The position numbers were made by a program, and so were the translations under genes. Of a DNA stretch of 18,663 nucleotides, positions 5,881 through 15,042 are shown in pieces. The notes under the pieces are model-generated. The model saw only the letters and a program-made list of their open reading frames with translations, ran no database searches and was not told the DNA's origin. How positions within the stretch are numbered: the stretch's first letter is position 1; each line of letters starts with the position of its first letter. The stretch comes from Leptospiraceae bacterium. Lineage in GTDB: Bacteria; Spirochaetota; Leptospiria; Turneriellales; Turneriellaceae. The stretch lies in the NCBI GenBank assembly GCA_016788945.1, contig JAEUSA010000342.1:1-18663 (forward strand). Reading direction: 5' to 3'.

Positions 5881-7743
5881 CAAAGGCACAACGAGCAGCA
5901 TGAGTGTGCCGGTGTGCCGTTTGCGGCACGAAATGTTTGCACCGATTTCTTTTGCCCTGAGCTCGAGCCCCTTCAGCCCGCCGCGTTCGGCTTTGCCGCT
6001 CCACTGGAATGGCGTGGAATCTTGATAAAAAAAGATGCGCACTTTATGTGGTCGCACCTGCCAACCCAAAACAAGCTGTTTAGCGTTGCGGGCATGGCGA
6101 ATGACATTGGCGCTCCATTCCGAAAGTATGCGTTCAATATGCATGCGCGCGAAGGGTGAAATTGCGGCCAGGGCGGATAGATCTTTGTGCTGCTCGCTCT
6201 CTTCGTCGGGATTGGGTTTTTGCCGTAAGTTCACGTAAGGTCGGTTTTGGTAAAACCCGACATCATAGCGCCGCAGAGCATTCAACCGCGCGCGCAGCTT
6301 GTCCAGAATAACCGGCAATGCATCTACCTCAGTCTCGTCTTTCAGTATGTGCGCGAAATCGCGTATTTTTTCGAGTGCGCCGGCTGCGAGTCGTGATAGG
6401 CCGTTACGCGATTTTTCCGATTCGAGTTCGCGGCTTAACACAACCATCTGCGATAACTCCGCACCGACTACATCGTGCAGCTCATGAGCCATGCGCAATT
6501 TGTCATTTGCGTGTTCTATTTCAGCTTCATGGCGGCCCCGGTCGCGCCATAGGTAGAGGTGAAAACTGAAATGGTCAAGAAAGTGAACAACATTGATTAT
6601 GCTCATGTAATGAAATAGCCAAGGCGTATTGAGTTGATAACCAATGACGAGTGCATCGTGGATGTAGAATGCCAAAACGCCGAGCGATTGCGGAAGATAT
6701 CGCCTATAAATAGTGCGGCGCGGACCCGAGAGAGTTTTTCGATAAAACAGAAATGGATAAAAAAGATGTGAAAGAAAAGCGATCTGATTCCAGAACATAT
6801 TGTTTGCAAATTCTGTGAAATTGGAAACCATGAGAGTGGAAACGCTGAGTATACCGCCGAGTATGAGCCAAATAATTTCATGCCGCCAGCGAAAATATCC
6901 AAGATTACGGGCAAAATACAGCGCCGAGAACATGACCGACCAGATACGCGCAATCCATTGCAGTTGGGTGTACCTCAGGTAATCGAAACCAAGCGGAATG
7001 GGCAGAAAATAAAAGCTATGGATAAAATACGAAACAAATGCCAAGACCAGAAAGGCATTGCCCTGTCCTTTTTGCCAGTAGGCAACCACCATCAAGAACG
7101 CGACGACGACGATGATCAGCAGCAACGGAATACCGACGAATATATACTCGCGCCATATACGCAGAGATAGCAGCGAGTACCTGTCTGAGTTTTCATCGGT
7201 CAGTTTAAGCGGCCCCGCATGGATACCCGCTTTATGGTCGAGTACAGTTACCTTGATTTGAATCGTGTTAATTCCTTGGCGCAATGCACCTCGAGGTAAG
7301 TCATAGGCACGTACCTTATTCCAGGCAGAAACAACACTGTTCTGCGTATGGTGGCCTTCTTTGCCGAGCAGAATGCCGTTCAGACGCGTCTCATCGGTCG
7401 AGCCTATCGAACCTAAGATCAGCAGATCGGGTACTCGTGCCGCCATTGCGGAATCATAAATAAACTGGCGACTGAATACCACCTCACCATAAAACCATGG
7501 AACGCGCGAATGCAGGTTCTCGGGTAACAACATGCGGATTGATCGCGGTGAGGTTGCCAGTTTATCATGGCACTGCTTTTCACGCGGTAGACACGATTCA
7601 AACCGTACATCCCAAGGTTCGGCGGCAAGGTCTAAAGACTGAGCGTACAGCCCGACACCTGCAAAAAAAAAGATAGCTGCGCCAACCCACGACCGGCACC
7701 TAAACAGGCGCGTTCGGTGACCGGTGCGACGGCTGTCAGGCAT
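5872..7743 (-). CDS. Sensor histidine kinase: periplasmic jelly-roll domain, 7TM-type membrane region, HisKA_3 kinase
   Basis: The product has 623 residues. A signal peptide (1-35) leads to a periplasmic beta-sandwich (about 80-182) resembling the sugar-binding jelly-roll of GH2-type enzymes and 7TMR-DISM sensors: DETRLNGILLGKEG, VRAYDLPRGALRQGINTIQIKV. About seven hydrophobic segments follow between 198 and 400. The cytoplasmic kinase has a HisKA_3 dimerisation motif MAHELHDVVGAELS with probable phospho-histidine H423, an N-box (SEWSANVIRHA, N546) and a C-terminal glycine box (GGLKGLELRAKEIGA, 588-602). The DxGxG motif is degenerate: D575 is followed by STPF. The start lies 7 bp after the MATE gene stop with only a weak AGAG as SD. 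It pairs with the response regulator downstream. The ligand is unknown; a carbohydrate or cell-wall cue would fit the fold (inference). Confidence 0.88.
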   Translation of the reverse strand: MPDSRRTGHRTRLFRCRSWVGAAIFFFAGVGLYAQSLDLAAEPWDVRFESCLPREKQCHDKLATSPRSIRMLLPENLHSRVPWFYGEVVFSRQFIYDSAMAARVPDLLILGSIGSTDETRLNGILLGKEGHHTQNSVVSAWNKVRAYDLPRGALRQGINTIQIKVTVLDHKAGIHAGPLKLTDENSDRYSLLSLRIWREYIFVGIPLLLIIVVVAFLMVVAYWQKGQGNAFLVLAFVSYFIHSFYFLPIPLGFDYLRYTQLQWIARIWSVMFSALYFARNLGYFRWRHEIIWLILGGILSVSTLMVSNFTEFANNMFWNQIAFLSHLFYPFLFYRKTLSGPRRTIYRRYLPQSLGVLAFYIHDALVIGYQLNTPWLFHYMSIINVVHFLDHFSFHLYLWRDRGRHEAEIEHANDKLRMAHELHDVVGAELSQMVVLSRELESEKSRNGLSRLAAGALEKIRDFAHILKDETEVDALPVILDKLRARLNALRRYDVGFYQNRPYVNLRQKPNPDEESEQHKDLSALAAISPFARMHIERILSEWSANVIRHARNAKQLVLGWQVRPHKVRIFFYQDSTPFQWSGKAERGGLKGLELRAKEIGANISCRKRHTGTLMLLVVPLVK

Positions 7744-7750
7744 TTTTGCT

Positions 7751-9157
7751 CTAGTTAATCACGCTCATCTGCTTCCATTTGCCGCCCATAAATCGACGCC
7801 AGAACACTGACGCCTGCACCAGACTGAAGACCGTTGCGGCGCCCCACGACCAATATACCGCTCCGGGTTCAGCGCTCAGCAAGAAGGTCGGCAAGACCAT
7901 GAGCGGCCACGGCAGAATCAGCGCGACGATGGTGACAAATTTTGTATCCCCGGCGCCTTTGAGTGCGAACGAAAAAATCAGGTTTATGCTGTCCGACGTG
8001 GTAAATATAGCCACGAAGATCAGCAGGCAAGGCGCGATCTGCGTCACCTTCGCCCACATGTCTGCATCCGCTTTATTGGCAAACCAGCTTAGGTAGAAAC
8101 CGGGAAACAGTACAAAGGTGATACCTGCCAAAAGAATGTACATGATCGTTACTTGCCAGCTCGCCCACACCGCGGCTTCGGCATAATGCGGCTTTTTTTC
8201 ACCGAGGTATTGCCCGACAAGAACCGACGCAGCCTGCGCCATGCCGATCGCCGGCAGAATCGAAAGCATCATGATCGTCACCACAATGCTCGAAGCCGAC
8301 AGAGCCGCGTTACCGTCGGCCATGCGCCCGATAAAGATAAGAAACACGCTGAACGCGAGCCCCTCAAGCGCCCATTGCATGCCGCTGGGCAAACCGAAAC
8401 GGATGAAACGCTTCATCAGTTCGCCATTCCAGCGCCAGCCGGATGTCAAATGGTAATCCCGGCGCTCGTGATCGCGAAACACGAGCCACAGGCCATAGAG
8501 CGCCGCCAGCAATGTGCCGATCGCCGTCGCATAACCCGCGCCGGCGATTCCCATTTTGGGAAAACCGCCCTTGCCCAAAATCATGAAGTAATCGAGCACC
8601 GCATTGCCGATGAGGCCAACGCCGTTGATCTGCATGATCACCTGCGTGCGGCCAAGGCCCGTGAAATAGCCGCTCGTCGCAGCGACGATCGCCGTGGGTA
8701 GCGCAGAAAAACACATCGAGACCAGATAATCGACTTCGAGCCGCTGCATCGACGCTGCATGCCCCATGCCGGCGAAAATAATGGGTGCAGCGGGTATAAG
8801 CAGCAGAAAGAGCAATCCGCCGATGATGCTCACCCAGATCGATTGCCAGACTGCAGGGCCGATCATTTCTTTTTTGCCCGCGCCGAAATACTGCGCGACA
8901 AAAGTGGTCACGTAGGCCGCAGTCTGCTGCAACAATGCCATCGGTGTCCAGAACACACCCATAACGGCAATCGCCGCGCCCATCGCTTCGGTCGAGAACT
9001 CGGCGAGAAAGAGCCGGTCGATCGTCATTTGTAGATTCCAAAAACTATTGGCGACGATCAGGGGCCAGGCAATCGAGAGCACCGTTTTCCAGCGTGCTGT
9101 TCGGCTGGCGGGAAAATCCGGTGCAGGTTCGGCGTGTGCTGAAAGAGAACCTTCCAT
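7751..9157 (-). CDS. MATE family efflux transporter
   Basis: The product has 468 residues, the usual length of the NorM/DinF-type MATE family, with about 12 hydrophobic segments. It begins TVLSIAWPLIVANSFWNLQMTIDRLFLA; the P-x-x-x-x-N and x-D-R/x-x-F pattern in the first two helices is typical. The corresponding second half starts at FIRFGLPSGMQWALEGLAF. MATE proteins export organic cations, drugs or metabolites in exchange for Na+ or H+. The start ATG is 3 bp after the stop of the SRPBCC gene, with a weak GGAAAA as ribosome-binding site, so it is clearly in one transcript with its neighbours. The histidine kinase gene starts 7 bp after its stop. The substrate cannot be told from sequence. 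Confidence 0.93.
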   Translation of the reverse strand: MEGSLSAHAEPAPDFPASRTARWKTVLSIAWPLIVANSFWNLQMTIDRLFLAEFSTEAMGAAIAVMGVFWTPMALLQQTAAYVTTFVAQYFGAGKKEMIGPAVWQSIWVSIIGGLLFLLLIPAAPIIFAGMGHAASMQRLEVDYLVSMCFSALPTAIVAATSGYFTGLGRTQVIMQINGVGLIGNAVLDYFMILGKGGFPKMGIAGAGYATAIGTLLAALYGLWLVFRDHERRDYHLTSGWRWNGELMKRFIRFGLPSGMQWALEGLAFSVFLIFIGRMADGNAALSASSIVVTIMMLSILPAIGMAQAASVLVGQYLGEKKPHYAEAAVWASWQVTIMYILLAGITFVLFPGFYLSWFANKADADMWAKVTQIAPCLLIFVAIFTTSDSINLIFSFALKGAGDTKFVTIVALILPWPLMVLPTFLLSAEPGAVYWSWGAATVFSLVQASVFWRRFMGGKWKQMSVIN

Positions 9158-9160
9158 CGT

Positions 9161-9694
9161 TTATTTTCCGGCGACCTTCGCGAGCTTCGCCAGACCTTTG
9201 TCGAACTGGCTGCCGATCATTTTATCCATATCCATGAACACGCAGATAACTTTTGACATAAAAGGCATCGGGCCAGTCATCACCCAACGAACTTCGGTGG
9301 CTTCGCCTTTGGGGGTGAGAATGTATTCCACATTGTTATCGCCTTCCATCGGTTCGATAAAATGCAGAGCCAGTTTCACGCGTTCGTTTTCGACGCTTTC
9401 CGTAATGGTCAATCTGCCTTTACCGACTTCTTTATTGCCCGCCCAGTCATACACCGCGCCTTTTCCCGCGGCGGGTCCACTGAAGGTTCTTTTCACCTGC
9501 AGATCGCCTTCTTCCCATGGTGACCATTCGCGTCCTTTACGCAGATCATTGAGGTAAGGAAAAATTTTTCCGGCTTTCGCAGGTATCAGCAGCGCGCGCT
9601 CAACCTTGAAGTTGTCGGGTTGGCGTGCCGCCATAATCAGCACTCCCCCGATAAAGAGGAAAAGCGCGACCAGTAGGTATTTCAGAACTTTCAT
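9161..9694 (-). CDS. Membrane-anchored SRPBCC (START/polyketide-cyclase-like) protein
   Basis: The product has 177 residues. A single N-terminal membrane segment (about 4-24, LKYLLVALFLFIGGVLIM) anchors a SRPBCC domain. The domain starts with FKVERALLIPAKAGKIFPYLNDLRKGREWSPWEE and continues with the helix-grip pattern GKGAVYDW, VGKGRLTITE, VKLALHFIEP and a long C-terminal helix. Such domains bind hydrophobic ligands in a cavity; many are annotated as polyketide cyclases without that activity. AGGAG five bases before the ATG fixes the start. It follows the beta-barrel gene by 18 bp and precedes the MATE gene by 3 bp, so it may belong to the envelope cassette upstream. Specific ligand unknown. 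Confidence 0.85.
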   Translation of the reverse strand: MKVLKYLLVALFLFIGGVLIMAARQPDNFKVERALLIPAKAGKIFPYLNDLRKGREWSPWEEGDLQVKRTFSGPAAGKGAVYDWAGNKEVGKGRLTITESVENERVKLALHFIEPMEGDNNVEYILTPKGEATEVRWVMTGPMPFMSKVICVFMDMDKMIGSQFDKGLAKLAKVAGK

Positions 9695-9712
9695 GAGATC
9701 TCCTGTTTCAGC

Positions 9713-11053
9713 CTATTTTGCCAGATCAAACTGGTATGAGAGTTGAAAATCGACCCTGTCATACTTGTCAAATATACGCAAATCGGGGTCGCCCGAGGCG
9801 ATAAAGACGCCCGTATATTGCAGGTAAGTGGAAATGACGTCGGTGACTTTGTACGTTACATTAAAACGGAAAAGAATATTGCTGTATTTGAGAAACGTGA
9901 CAACAAATGAGTTGAAACTCAACGTATCGCGCAGGAAATTTTTTGAATAGCCGAATGCATACGAGTGCAAAGGATCATCGCGCAGAAGCTCCGCATCTTT
10001 CTTCGTCGGTGCGGTGGCCGAATACTCCAGAATGAAGCTGCCGTATTCGGTCGTATTGTAATCAAGCCCCACAGTTCCCCCGACGACATCGGCTTTTTTT
10101 ACATCGGTCGGCATCGTGATCGCCGCGCAGGTGAGCGGACACGACGGGTTGGGCAGCTGCATCGCTGTCTGGTTCAGGCGTTGAAACTGGTAAGCACCTT
10201 CAAATTTCAGCAGAAAACCCAACACGGGAAAGTTCGCCGAGAACCCCGTCGTGTTGTACGGCTGGTGTTGGGCTTCAAAAGTAAAATCATCGGGTTTAAT
10301 ACGAAATAGGGGTTCGCGGTTATGGAACCGACCGCCAAATACGGAAACCGCGCCACCGCCAAAATATGCGGTATACTGCGCCCCGCCTTCGACCTCCCGA
10401 CCGTAAGCCGACGCTTTATGAATTTCTACGCCCGGTATCAACGAATATGGGTGATCGCGATCGGTGTAGCGGCTATTCACCGGGTAAGGAATAAAAATAA
10501 GCTGAAGCTCTTGTTTTGGCAGAAACCAGTCGACGCGTACCGAGTTTTGGCCGAGACGCGATTCCTGTGGTTGCGCAAAAAAAGCTTTGGTCAAATCGCG
10601 CGCTGAAATAACGTCGGAAACCGGTAGAATATCTGCCTTACCCCAGACCGTGATAATCTTGCCCGCGGACAACGTCACGTTGTCGAAAGACTTCTTCCAA
10701 TACAGTTCGCTCAAGATCGCTTCGAATTCGTAGCCGTCGCGCGTGTACGAGCTGTCCTTTTCGATGCGGTAGGCCGCATTATAGCGAAAGATCGATTCGC
10801 CGTAGATTTGTCCCCACGAACTCTGGTGGTCGAGGGTTAGACCGAGAAACGGCCCTAAAAAAACCCAGCGGTTATCGATCTGTCGACCAAGTTCTGCCGA
10901 AACTTTTCCCCGCAGAGGCAACTTCGGCATGGCTGAGGCGCCCGATGCCGTGCCCGCCTGCTGCGCCGGCTGTTCTTCAAACTCGAATTCTTCTGCCGAA
11001 ATGCTCCCGATAAACAGAACAAAACCCGCTATCGCGAGTTTTGTTCTAATCAA
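9713..11053 (-). CDS. Outer-membrane beta-barrel protein (DUF1302-like), third gene of the RND cassette
   Basis: The product has 446 residues. A signal peptide with probable cleavage after SISA (residue 20) is followed by a short low-complexity linker and then barrel strands rich in alternating aromatic and polar residues (WGQIYGESIFRYNAAYRI, GSFILEYSATAP, STYLQYTGVFIASG), ending FQLSYQFDLAK. The motif ITVWGKADILPVSDVISARDL is the clearest resemblance to the DUF1302 outer-membrane family, which is often encoded beside MMPL exporters. The start codon is TTG (11053-11051), overlapping the upstream TGA as TTGA. GGAG about seven bases before it supports translation from there. It probably supplies the outer-membrane step of a trans-envelope export path with the RND and LolA-like proteins (inference from context). 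Confidence 0.82.
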   Translation of the reverse strand: MIRTKLAIAGFVLFIGSISAEEFEFEEQPAQQAGTASGASAMPKLPLRGKVSAELGRQIDNRWVFLGPFLGLTLDHQSSWGQIYGESIFRYNAAYRIEKDSSYTRDGYEFEAILSELYWKKSFDNVTLSAGKIITVWGKADILPVSDVISARDLTKAFFAQPQESRLGQNSVRVDWFLPKQELQLIFIPYPVNSRYTDRDHPYSLIPGVEIHKASAYGREVEGGAQYTAYFGGGAVSVFGGRFHNREPLFRIKPDDFTFEAQHQPYNTTGFSANFPVLGFLLKFEGAYQFQRLNQTAMQLPNPSCPLTCAAITMPTDVKKADVVGGTVGLDYNTTEYGSFILEYSATAPTKKDAELLRDDPLHSYAFGYSKNFLRDTLSFNSFVVTFLKYSNILFRFNVTYKVTDVISTYLQYTGVFIASGDPDLRIFDKYDRVDFQLSYQFDLAK

Positions 11054-11955
11054 TTCCGCACTCCACCCATCTGCGATTCGCGAAACGCGCTGTCTTGTAC
11101 GGCGCGCGTGTCGAACAGTGCATCGGGAATCGCGACGTTGATCTTCACCTTCTCGAGTTTCATCATGCTCATGCGCCGGCTTTTATGGTTCACCACAATC
11201 AGCTGTTTGGCGACATACACACCGCCGATCTGCTCGATGTCTTTCGAATAGAAAGTTTTCACCAATCTGTTTTGGCGGTCATAAGAGTCGGATTTCAAAA
11301 CGAGATAGGTTGCTTTGTCGACCCATAGCACGCCCCGACCATAAGACGATTTTGGCGCACGCGATGCGGTCGGGTACGATTCTAAGATGTAACATGGCCG
11401 GCCATCGATAACCTCTTCACCGATGAAGGAATAGACATAGTCACTCAGGCGTACCTTCTCGATATCCTCGTACGCGATTTCTGAACCGAACAGTGTACCC
11501 GTTTTGGGTGAATTCGCGCTTTCGGCCACAATGCGCTTCAGTTTCTTAAGCGCCGGCAAATACATCCACTGCTCAGTGTCTTTACCCGGCACCTCATAGT
11601 CTTTTTGCAGAAATGCCGAGCCCTTCTCGTCTGCCGGATCATCGATCACGCTGAGCCCGATCGTATCTTCGAGCGCCGGCCCGACATCTTTGCTGATCGA
11701 TTCAAACGATTTCGTGCGCGCCTGCCCCGAGCATTTGCGTTTACCACCCTGCTCTTCGAACGCGCACGAAATAACTTTCGTACGATTATACGAAGTTTTT
11801 CCATCGTCGCGCTTTATCATCTTGCGCGCAATTTCCTTCGCTTTTTCGGGTTCTTTCAGAGATTGCGCCGAAAGCGGGGCAACAGACAAAAAGAAAAATA
11901 GCATGCGTGCGTGGCGCGCTTGCATGCTAATTCTGCGATGAGTAAATGTTTTCAT
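11050..11955 (-). CDS. Periplasmic LolA-like outer-membrane lipoprotein-sorting family protein
   Basis: The product has 301 residues with an N-terminal signal sequence (hydrophobic MLFFFLSVAPLSA, cleavage near residue 30). The mature protein matches the LolA-like 'outer membrane lipoprotein-sorting protein' family that accompanies MMPL exporters. It has EKAKEIARKMIKRDDGKTSY at the start, then QWMYLPALKKLKRI, the TLFGSEIAYEDIE segment, RPCYILESYP and GVLWVDKATYLVLKSDSYD. The fold is an open beta-barrel that carries acyl chains across the periplasm in LolA proper. ATG 11955 overlaps the stop of the exporter gene (ATGA), and AGGAG seven bases upstream supports this start over Met11. Genuine lipoprotein sorting is not implied; a lipid carrier serving the RND exporter is the more likely role. 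Confidence 0.85.
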   Translation of the reverse strand: MKTFTHRRISMQARHARMLFFFLSVAPLSAQSLKEPEKAKEIARKMIKRDDGKTSYNRTKVISCAFEEQGGKRKCSGQARTKSFESISKDVGPALEDTIGLSVIDDPADEKGSAFLQKDYEVPGKDTEQWMYLPALKKLKRIVAESANSPKTGTLFGSEIAYEDIEKVRLSDYVYSFIGEEVIDGRPCYILESYPTASRAPKSSYGRGVLWVDKATYLVLKSDSYDRQNRLVKTFYSKDIEQIGGVYVAKQLIVVNHKSRRMSMMKLEKVKINVAIPDALFDTRAVQDSAFRESQMGGVRN

Positions 11956-14579
11956 GTGTCGGCTCCTATAACTTTATTTGAACGGCCAAATGCTACAAGT
12001 AAGGCCGGTAAGAAAAAGAGGTCGGCAATCAGCGCACTGGAAATCGCTATGGCCGATAATAATCCGAAATTGCGGAAAGGTACGTAGATCGACGAGAGAA
12101 AAATCAGGAACCCCGTGACCAAAATGATCGATGTAAAGATCATCGCCTGACCGACTTCACGGAGTGTCGTTTTGATCGATTCGAGCCGGCCATGGCCAGC
12201 CAACAGCTCACCCCGGTAGTGCGTGAGAAAGTGAATGGTATCGTCGACTGCGATGCCGATCGCAATCGGCAGCACGAGCAAGGTATCGGAATCGAGTGGT
12301 ATTTTGAACCAACCGGTGACTCCCACTGTTAAGAGAATCGGAAAAATATTCGGCAGCATCGCGATAAAACCGTAACGCATCGTTCCATAAATGAGGAACA
12401 TGATGATGGTGATAATGACCAGCGCCAGCCCAAACGATTGTAATTGCGACTTCGTGAGAAACCCAGTGAGGCGCATCATAATCGGAATGCCACCCGTCGC
12501 ATAGTAGGTCAGCTCAGGGTTGGTTTTCTTCACAGGCTCGAGATATTCTTTCATCCAACCTTCGACCTGGGTCAGAAAGTCGGTATATTCGAACGAGCTC
12601 TTATTGACGACCTGCAGCGTGATGCGACCTTTTTCCCAGTCGTCATCGGCAAAAAGTCTGCGAGATTCGGGGTCAGCGGAATCATACATGAGCAATACCT
12701 GTTTTAACTTCTGGTTGTCCGAAGGTATTCTGTAATTCTCTTCTTTACCGTTGGTCAGGTTTTTGTTCGCGTCTTTGACGGCGTTGACCAGCGAGGTTGT
12801 TTTAGCCACAAAGTCCGGGCGTTCTTTTTTTGCCCGCTGTGCGAGGTTATCCATCGCCGTCAGAAGACTAACATCTTTAAGGCCATCATTTTTACCGGTG
12901 TTGATGATAATTTCCACATTGGTCGTGCCGCCGAAATGGGTATCGAGGGTTTCGAAAGTTTCTTTGAAGCCGTAACCGGGCTTGATGGATTCAAGAAAAT
13001 TGGTGTCTACAACAACTCTCGGGTAGCCTGTGAGGCTCAGCAGCATGATCACGCTGAAGATCGCGACGATCGTTTTGGGCCGATCGTGAGTGACTCGAAT
13101 GATATAACTGATGAAGCGTTGCAGTTGCCGCTCGAGCAGGCCCTGCATTTTTTCGCCGGTCTTTTTATTTTTGGCGGCACCCGGTGCCCAGATCGTCAGC
13201 AGCGAGGGAAGCAGGTAGATGGTGCCGATGTACGCAAAAGCAATACCCAGCGATGCCGCGATGGCAAAGTTGCGTATAGGCACGATGGGTACGACCACCA
13301 TCGACATAATGCCCGCGAATGTGGTCAGCGTTGCGAGCATGACCGAGACACCTGATTTTTCATAGGCTTTAATCAGGGCAGCGCGTTTGTCCATTGTAAC
13401 GAGGTAATACTTGTAACCCGAAAGTATGTGCACCGAAGACGAAATCCCCACCGTTAAGTTGAGGATCGCGACAATATTGATCATCATCGTCATTGTGACA
13501 TTTGACAGGCCGACGAGCCCCAGAGTCCAGATCACAGAGAGAATGATGATCAGCGTCGGCCAAATCATCGCGGACAAGGACCGGAATGCGATCGCAAGTG
13601 TGATAAAAATCAGCAGGACAGACAGCCCCATGATTTGCCCCATCTGCGATGTCATGATATTCATGAAAAAAGAAGCAACCCAAGGCCCGCCGCCGACAAG
13701 ATATTCCATGGCACACGGATTCGCCGATGGCGACCCAGCCACGGAGGGCTGTGTGCCCATCATGTTAGCGCAATTAGCTTCGCCGACCGTAGGGTTTACC
13801 CATTTCTGTTCTTTCAATACTTTTCCGAGTTCTTCGTTGAACTTCATGTAGTCCGACGGATCGGCGCTTTCCATTTTGGGAATTTTGTTGCGGTCTTTTT
13901 TTGCATTTTGCGTTTCCGTAAAATCAAATTCAGGGGTCGATGGTTTGGCTTCGCCTTTTTCATCGAGCTTTTGTATCCGCGCGCCGTAATCGGTCAGTAT
14001 CAATATGGCGCCAAACTGACTATCCTTGGAAAACCAACTTCCCGGAAAGTGGCGCTGTGCCATCGCGAACTTCTTAATTTCCGCCAGCTGTTTATTATCG
14101 GGTATCGCCGAGCCGATGAACTTGCGGTTTTTCAGCGTATCGCCTTTCGATTCCAGAAAATCTGCCGAAATGATAGTGCGTATACGCGTGATACGGTTGA
14201 GAGGCGATCCCTTTTCAAACCGCTTTTTGTTCAGAGCGTCTTCGAGCGCGTTAACTTTCTTGAGCGTATCGGCATCGAACACTTCTTTGCCTTTCGGCTT
14301 GAACATGATCATCATGTATTCATCGGAACCGAAGAAATAACGGAAGCGCTGGTAATCCAGAAGCGTTGAATCGCCCGCATCGAGCCACGTGTCGAATGTC
14401 ATATCGACTTTGAGCTTGGGCAGACCAAAGCCCAGACCCACAGTAAATAGAACGAAGAAACTAATCACCCACCATCGCCGCCGGAACGAAAACTCGGGTA
14501 TCGCCACCATCCATTCGGTGTATTTTTTCATAAACCGGTCTGTGAGCCGCAATTTTTGTGCTGATTGATTTGTTGTCAT
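11952..14579 (-). CDS. MMPL/RND superfamily exporter
   Basis: The product has 875 residues in two homologous halves, each with a lone helix, a large periplasmic loop and five further helices. TM1 is near 36-53, the first loop about 55-300 and helices cluster at about 305-465. The second half starts near 500 (PKTIVAIFSVIMLLSLTG). The last cluster carries GIAVDDTIHFLTHYRGEL, a signature of the HpnN/COG1033 branch of 'predicted exporters of the RND superfamily'. The first half has the matching GISSSVHILSGYKYY. Such proteins use the proton gradient to move lipids or other hydrophobic compounds from the inner membrane. AGGA lies eight bases before the ATG. It starts 16 bp after the second AHSA1 gene and is coupled by ATGA to the LolA-like gene. 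Cys270 and Cys289 in the first loop could pair. Confidence 0.92.
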   Translation of the reverse strand: MTTNQSAQKLRLTDRFMKKYTEWMVAIPEFSFRRRWWVISFFVLFTVGLGFGLPKLKVDMTFDTWLDAGDSTLLDYQRFRYFFGSDEYMMIMFKPKGKEVFDADTLKKVNALEDALNKKRFEKGSPLNRITRIRTIISADFLESKGDTLKNRKFIGSAIPDNKQLAEIKKFAMAQRHFPGSWFSKDSQFGAILILTDYGARIQKLDEKGEAKPSTPEFDFTETQNAKKDRNKIPKMESADPSDYMKFNEELGKVLKEQKWVNPTVGEANCANMMGTQPSVAGSPSANPCAMEYLVGGGPWVASFFMNIMTSQMGQIMGLSVLLIFITLAIAFRSLSAMIWPTLIIILSVIWTLGLVGLSNVTMTMMINIVAILNLTVGISSSVHILSGYKYYLVTMDKRAALIKAYEKSGVSVMLATLTTFAGIMSMVVVPIVPIRNFAIAASLGIAFAYIGTIYLLPSLLTIWAPGAAKNKKTGEKMQGLLERQLQRFISYIIRVTHDRPKTIVAIFSVIMLLSLTGYPRVVVDTNFLESIKPGYGFKETFETLDTHFGGTTNVEIIINTGKNDGLKDVSLLTAMDNLAQRAKKERPDFVAKTTSLVNAVKDANKNLTNGKEENYRIPSDNQKLKQVLLMYDSADPESRRLFADDDWEKGRITLQVVNKSSFEYTDFLTQVEGWMKEYLEPVKKTNPELTYYATGGIPIMMRLTGFLTKSQLQSFGLALVIITIIMFLIYGTMRYGFIAMLPNIFPILLTVGVTGWFKIPLDSDTLLVLPIAIGIAVDDTIHFLTHYRGELLAGHGRLESIKTTLREVGQAMIFTSIILVTGFLIFLSSIYVPFRNFGLLSAIAISSALIADLFFLPALLVAFGRSNKVIGADT

Positions 14580-14595
14580 AAGAGGTTCCTTTTGC

Positions 14596-15042
14596 CTATT
14601 TCAATTTTTGCAACACCGCTTCAAGGCGGTCGAGATTTTGTTCGTTCGCATCGGTGACAAAGCTGCGAATGCGATTGCATTCATCTGCCGATGCAAATTC
14701 CTGACGGAATTCGATTGAGGTACCACCGGATACCGGGGTGAATATACCAGTCAGTCGAAATCGATGTACTGGTTCAATGTGATCGATTGAAATTCTTTCC
14801 GGTGCTGTGAATTCGTGGAATTCACAGAAATTTTCATAGTCAGTACCGTCGGGCGCATGCATGGTGAAATGCCACTTACCCCCCGGGATAAATTCAAAGT
14901 GATGAAATGTATTTGTGAAACCGTTAGGTCCCCACCACTGGGCCAGTAATTTCGGGTTAGACCAAGCCTCGAAGACCTGCTCGCGACTGTAAGGGACGAT
15001 ACGCTCGTTCACAATCGTCCGTGCATGTTCATTTGCTTCCAT
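14596..15042 (-). CDS. AHSA1-type SRPBCC domain protein (second of a pair)
   Basis: From ATG 15042 the product has 148 residues and is one complete AHSA1/SRPBCC domain: TIVNERIVPYSREQVFEAWS, the family signature LLAQWWGPNGFTN, PGGKWHFTMHAPDG, and a C-terminal helix after FRQEFASADE. The open frame extends to 15297, but GGAG five bases before 15042 and the domain start show that the upstream 85 codons are only overlap with the preceding gene. It overlaps that gene's stop by 14 bp. AHSA1 proteins are related to the Hsp90 activator Aha1 but in bacteria mostly have unknown small-molecule or stress roles. It is a diverged paralogue of its neighbour. Confidence 0.9.
   Translation of the reverse strand: MEANEHARTIVNERIVPYSREQVFEAWSNPKLLAQWWGPNGFTNTFHHFEFIPGGKWHFTMHAPDGTDYENFCEFHEFTAPERISIDHIEPVHRFRLTGIFTPVSGGTSIEFRQEFASADECNRIRSFVTDANEQNLDRLEAVLQKLK

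Noticed and set aside
9710..9718. The string AAATAGGC around stop codons at 5872, 9713 and 14596
   Set aside because: It is a Lys or other A-rich codon plus TAG followed by GC; too short to be significant beyond the two full repeat copies.
13635..14369. A 244-codon plus-strand open frame opposite the MMPL exporter gene
   Set aside because: The composition is that of a reverse-frame shadow (many Arg, Phe, His), with no motif. The same applies to 8153-8701, 8364-9041 and 2303-2755.
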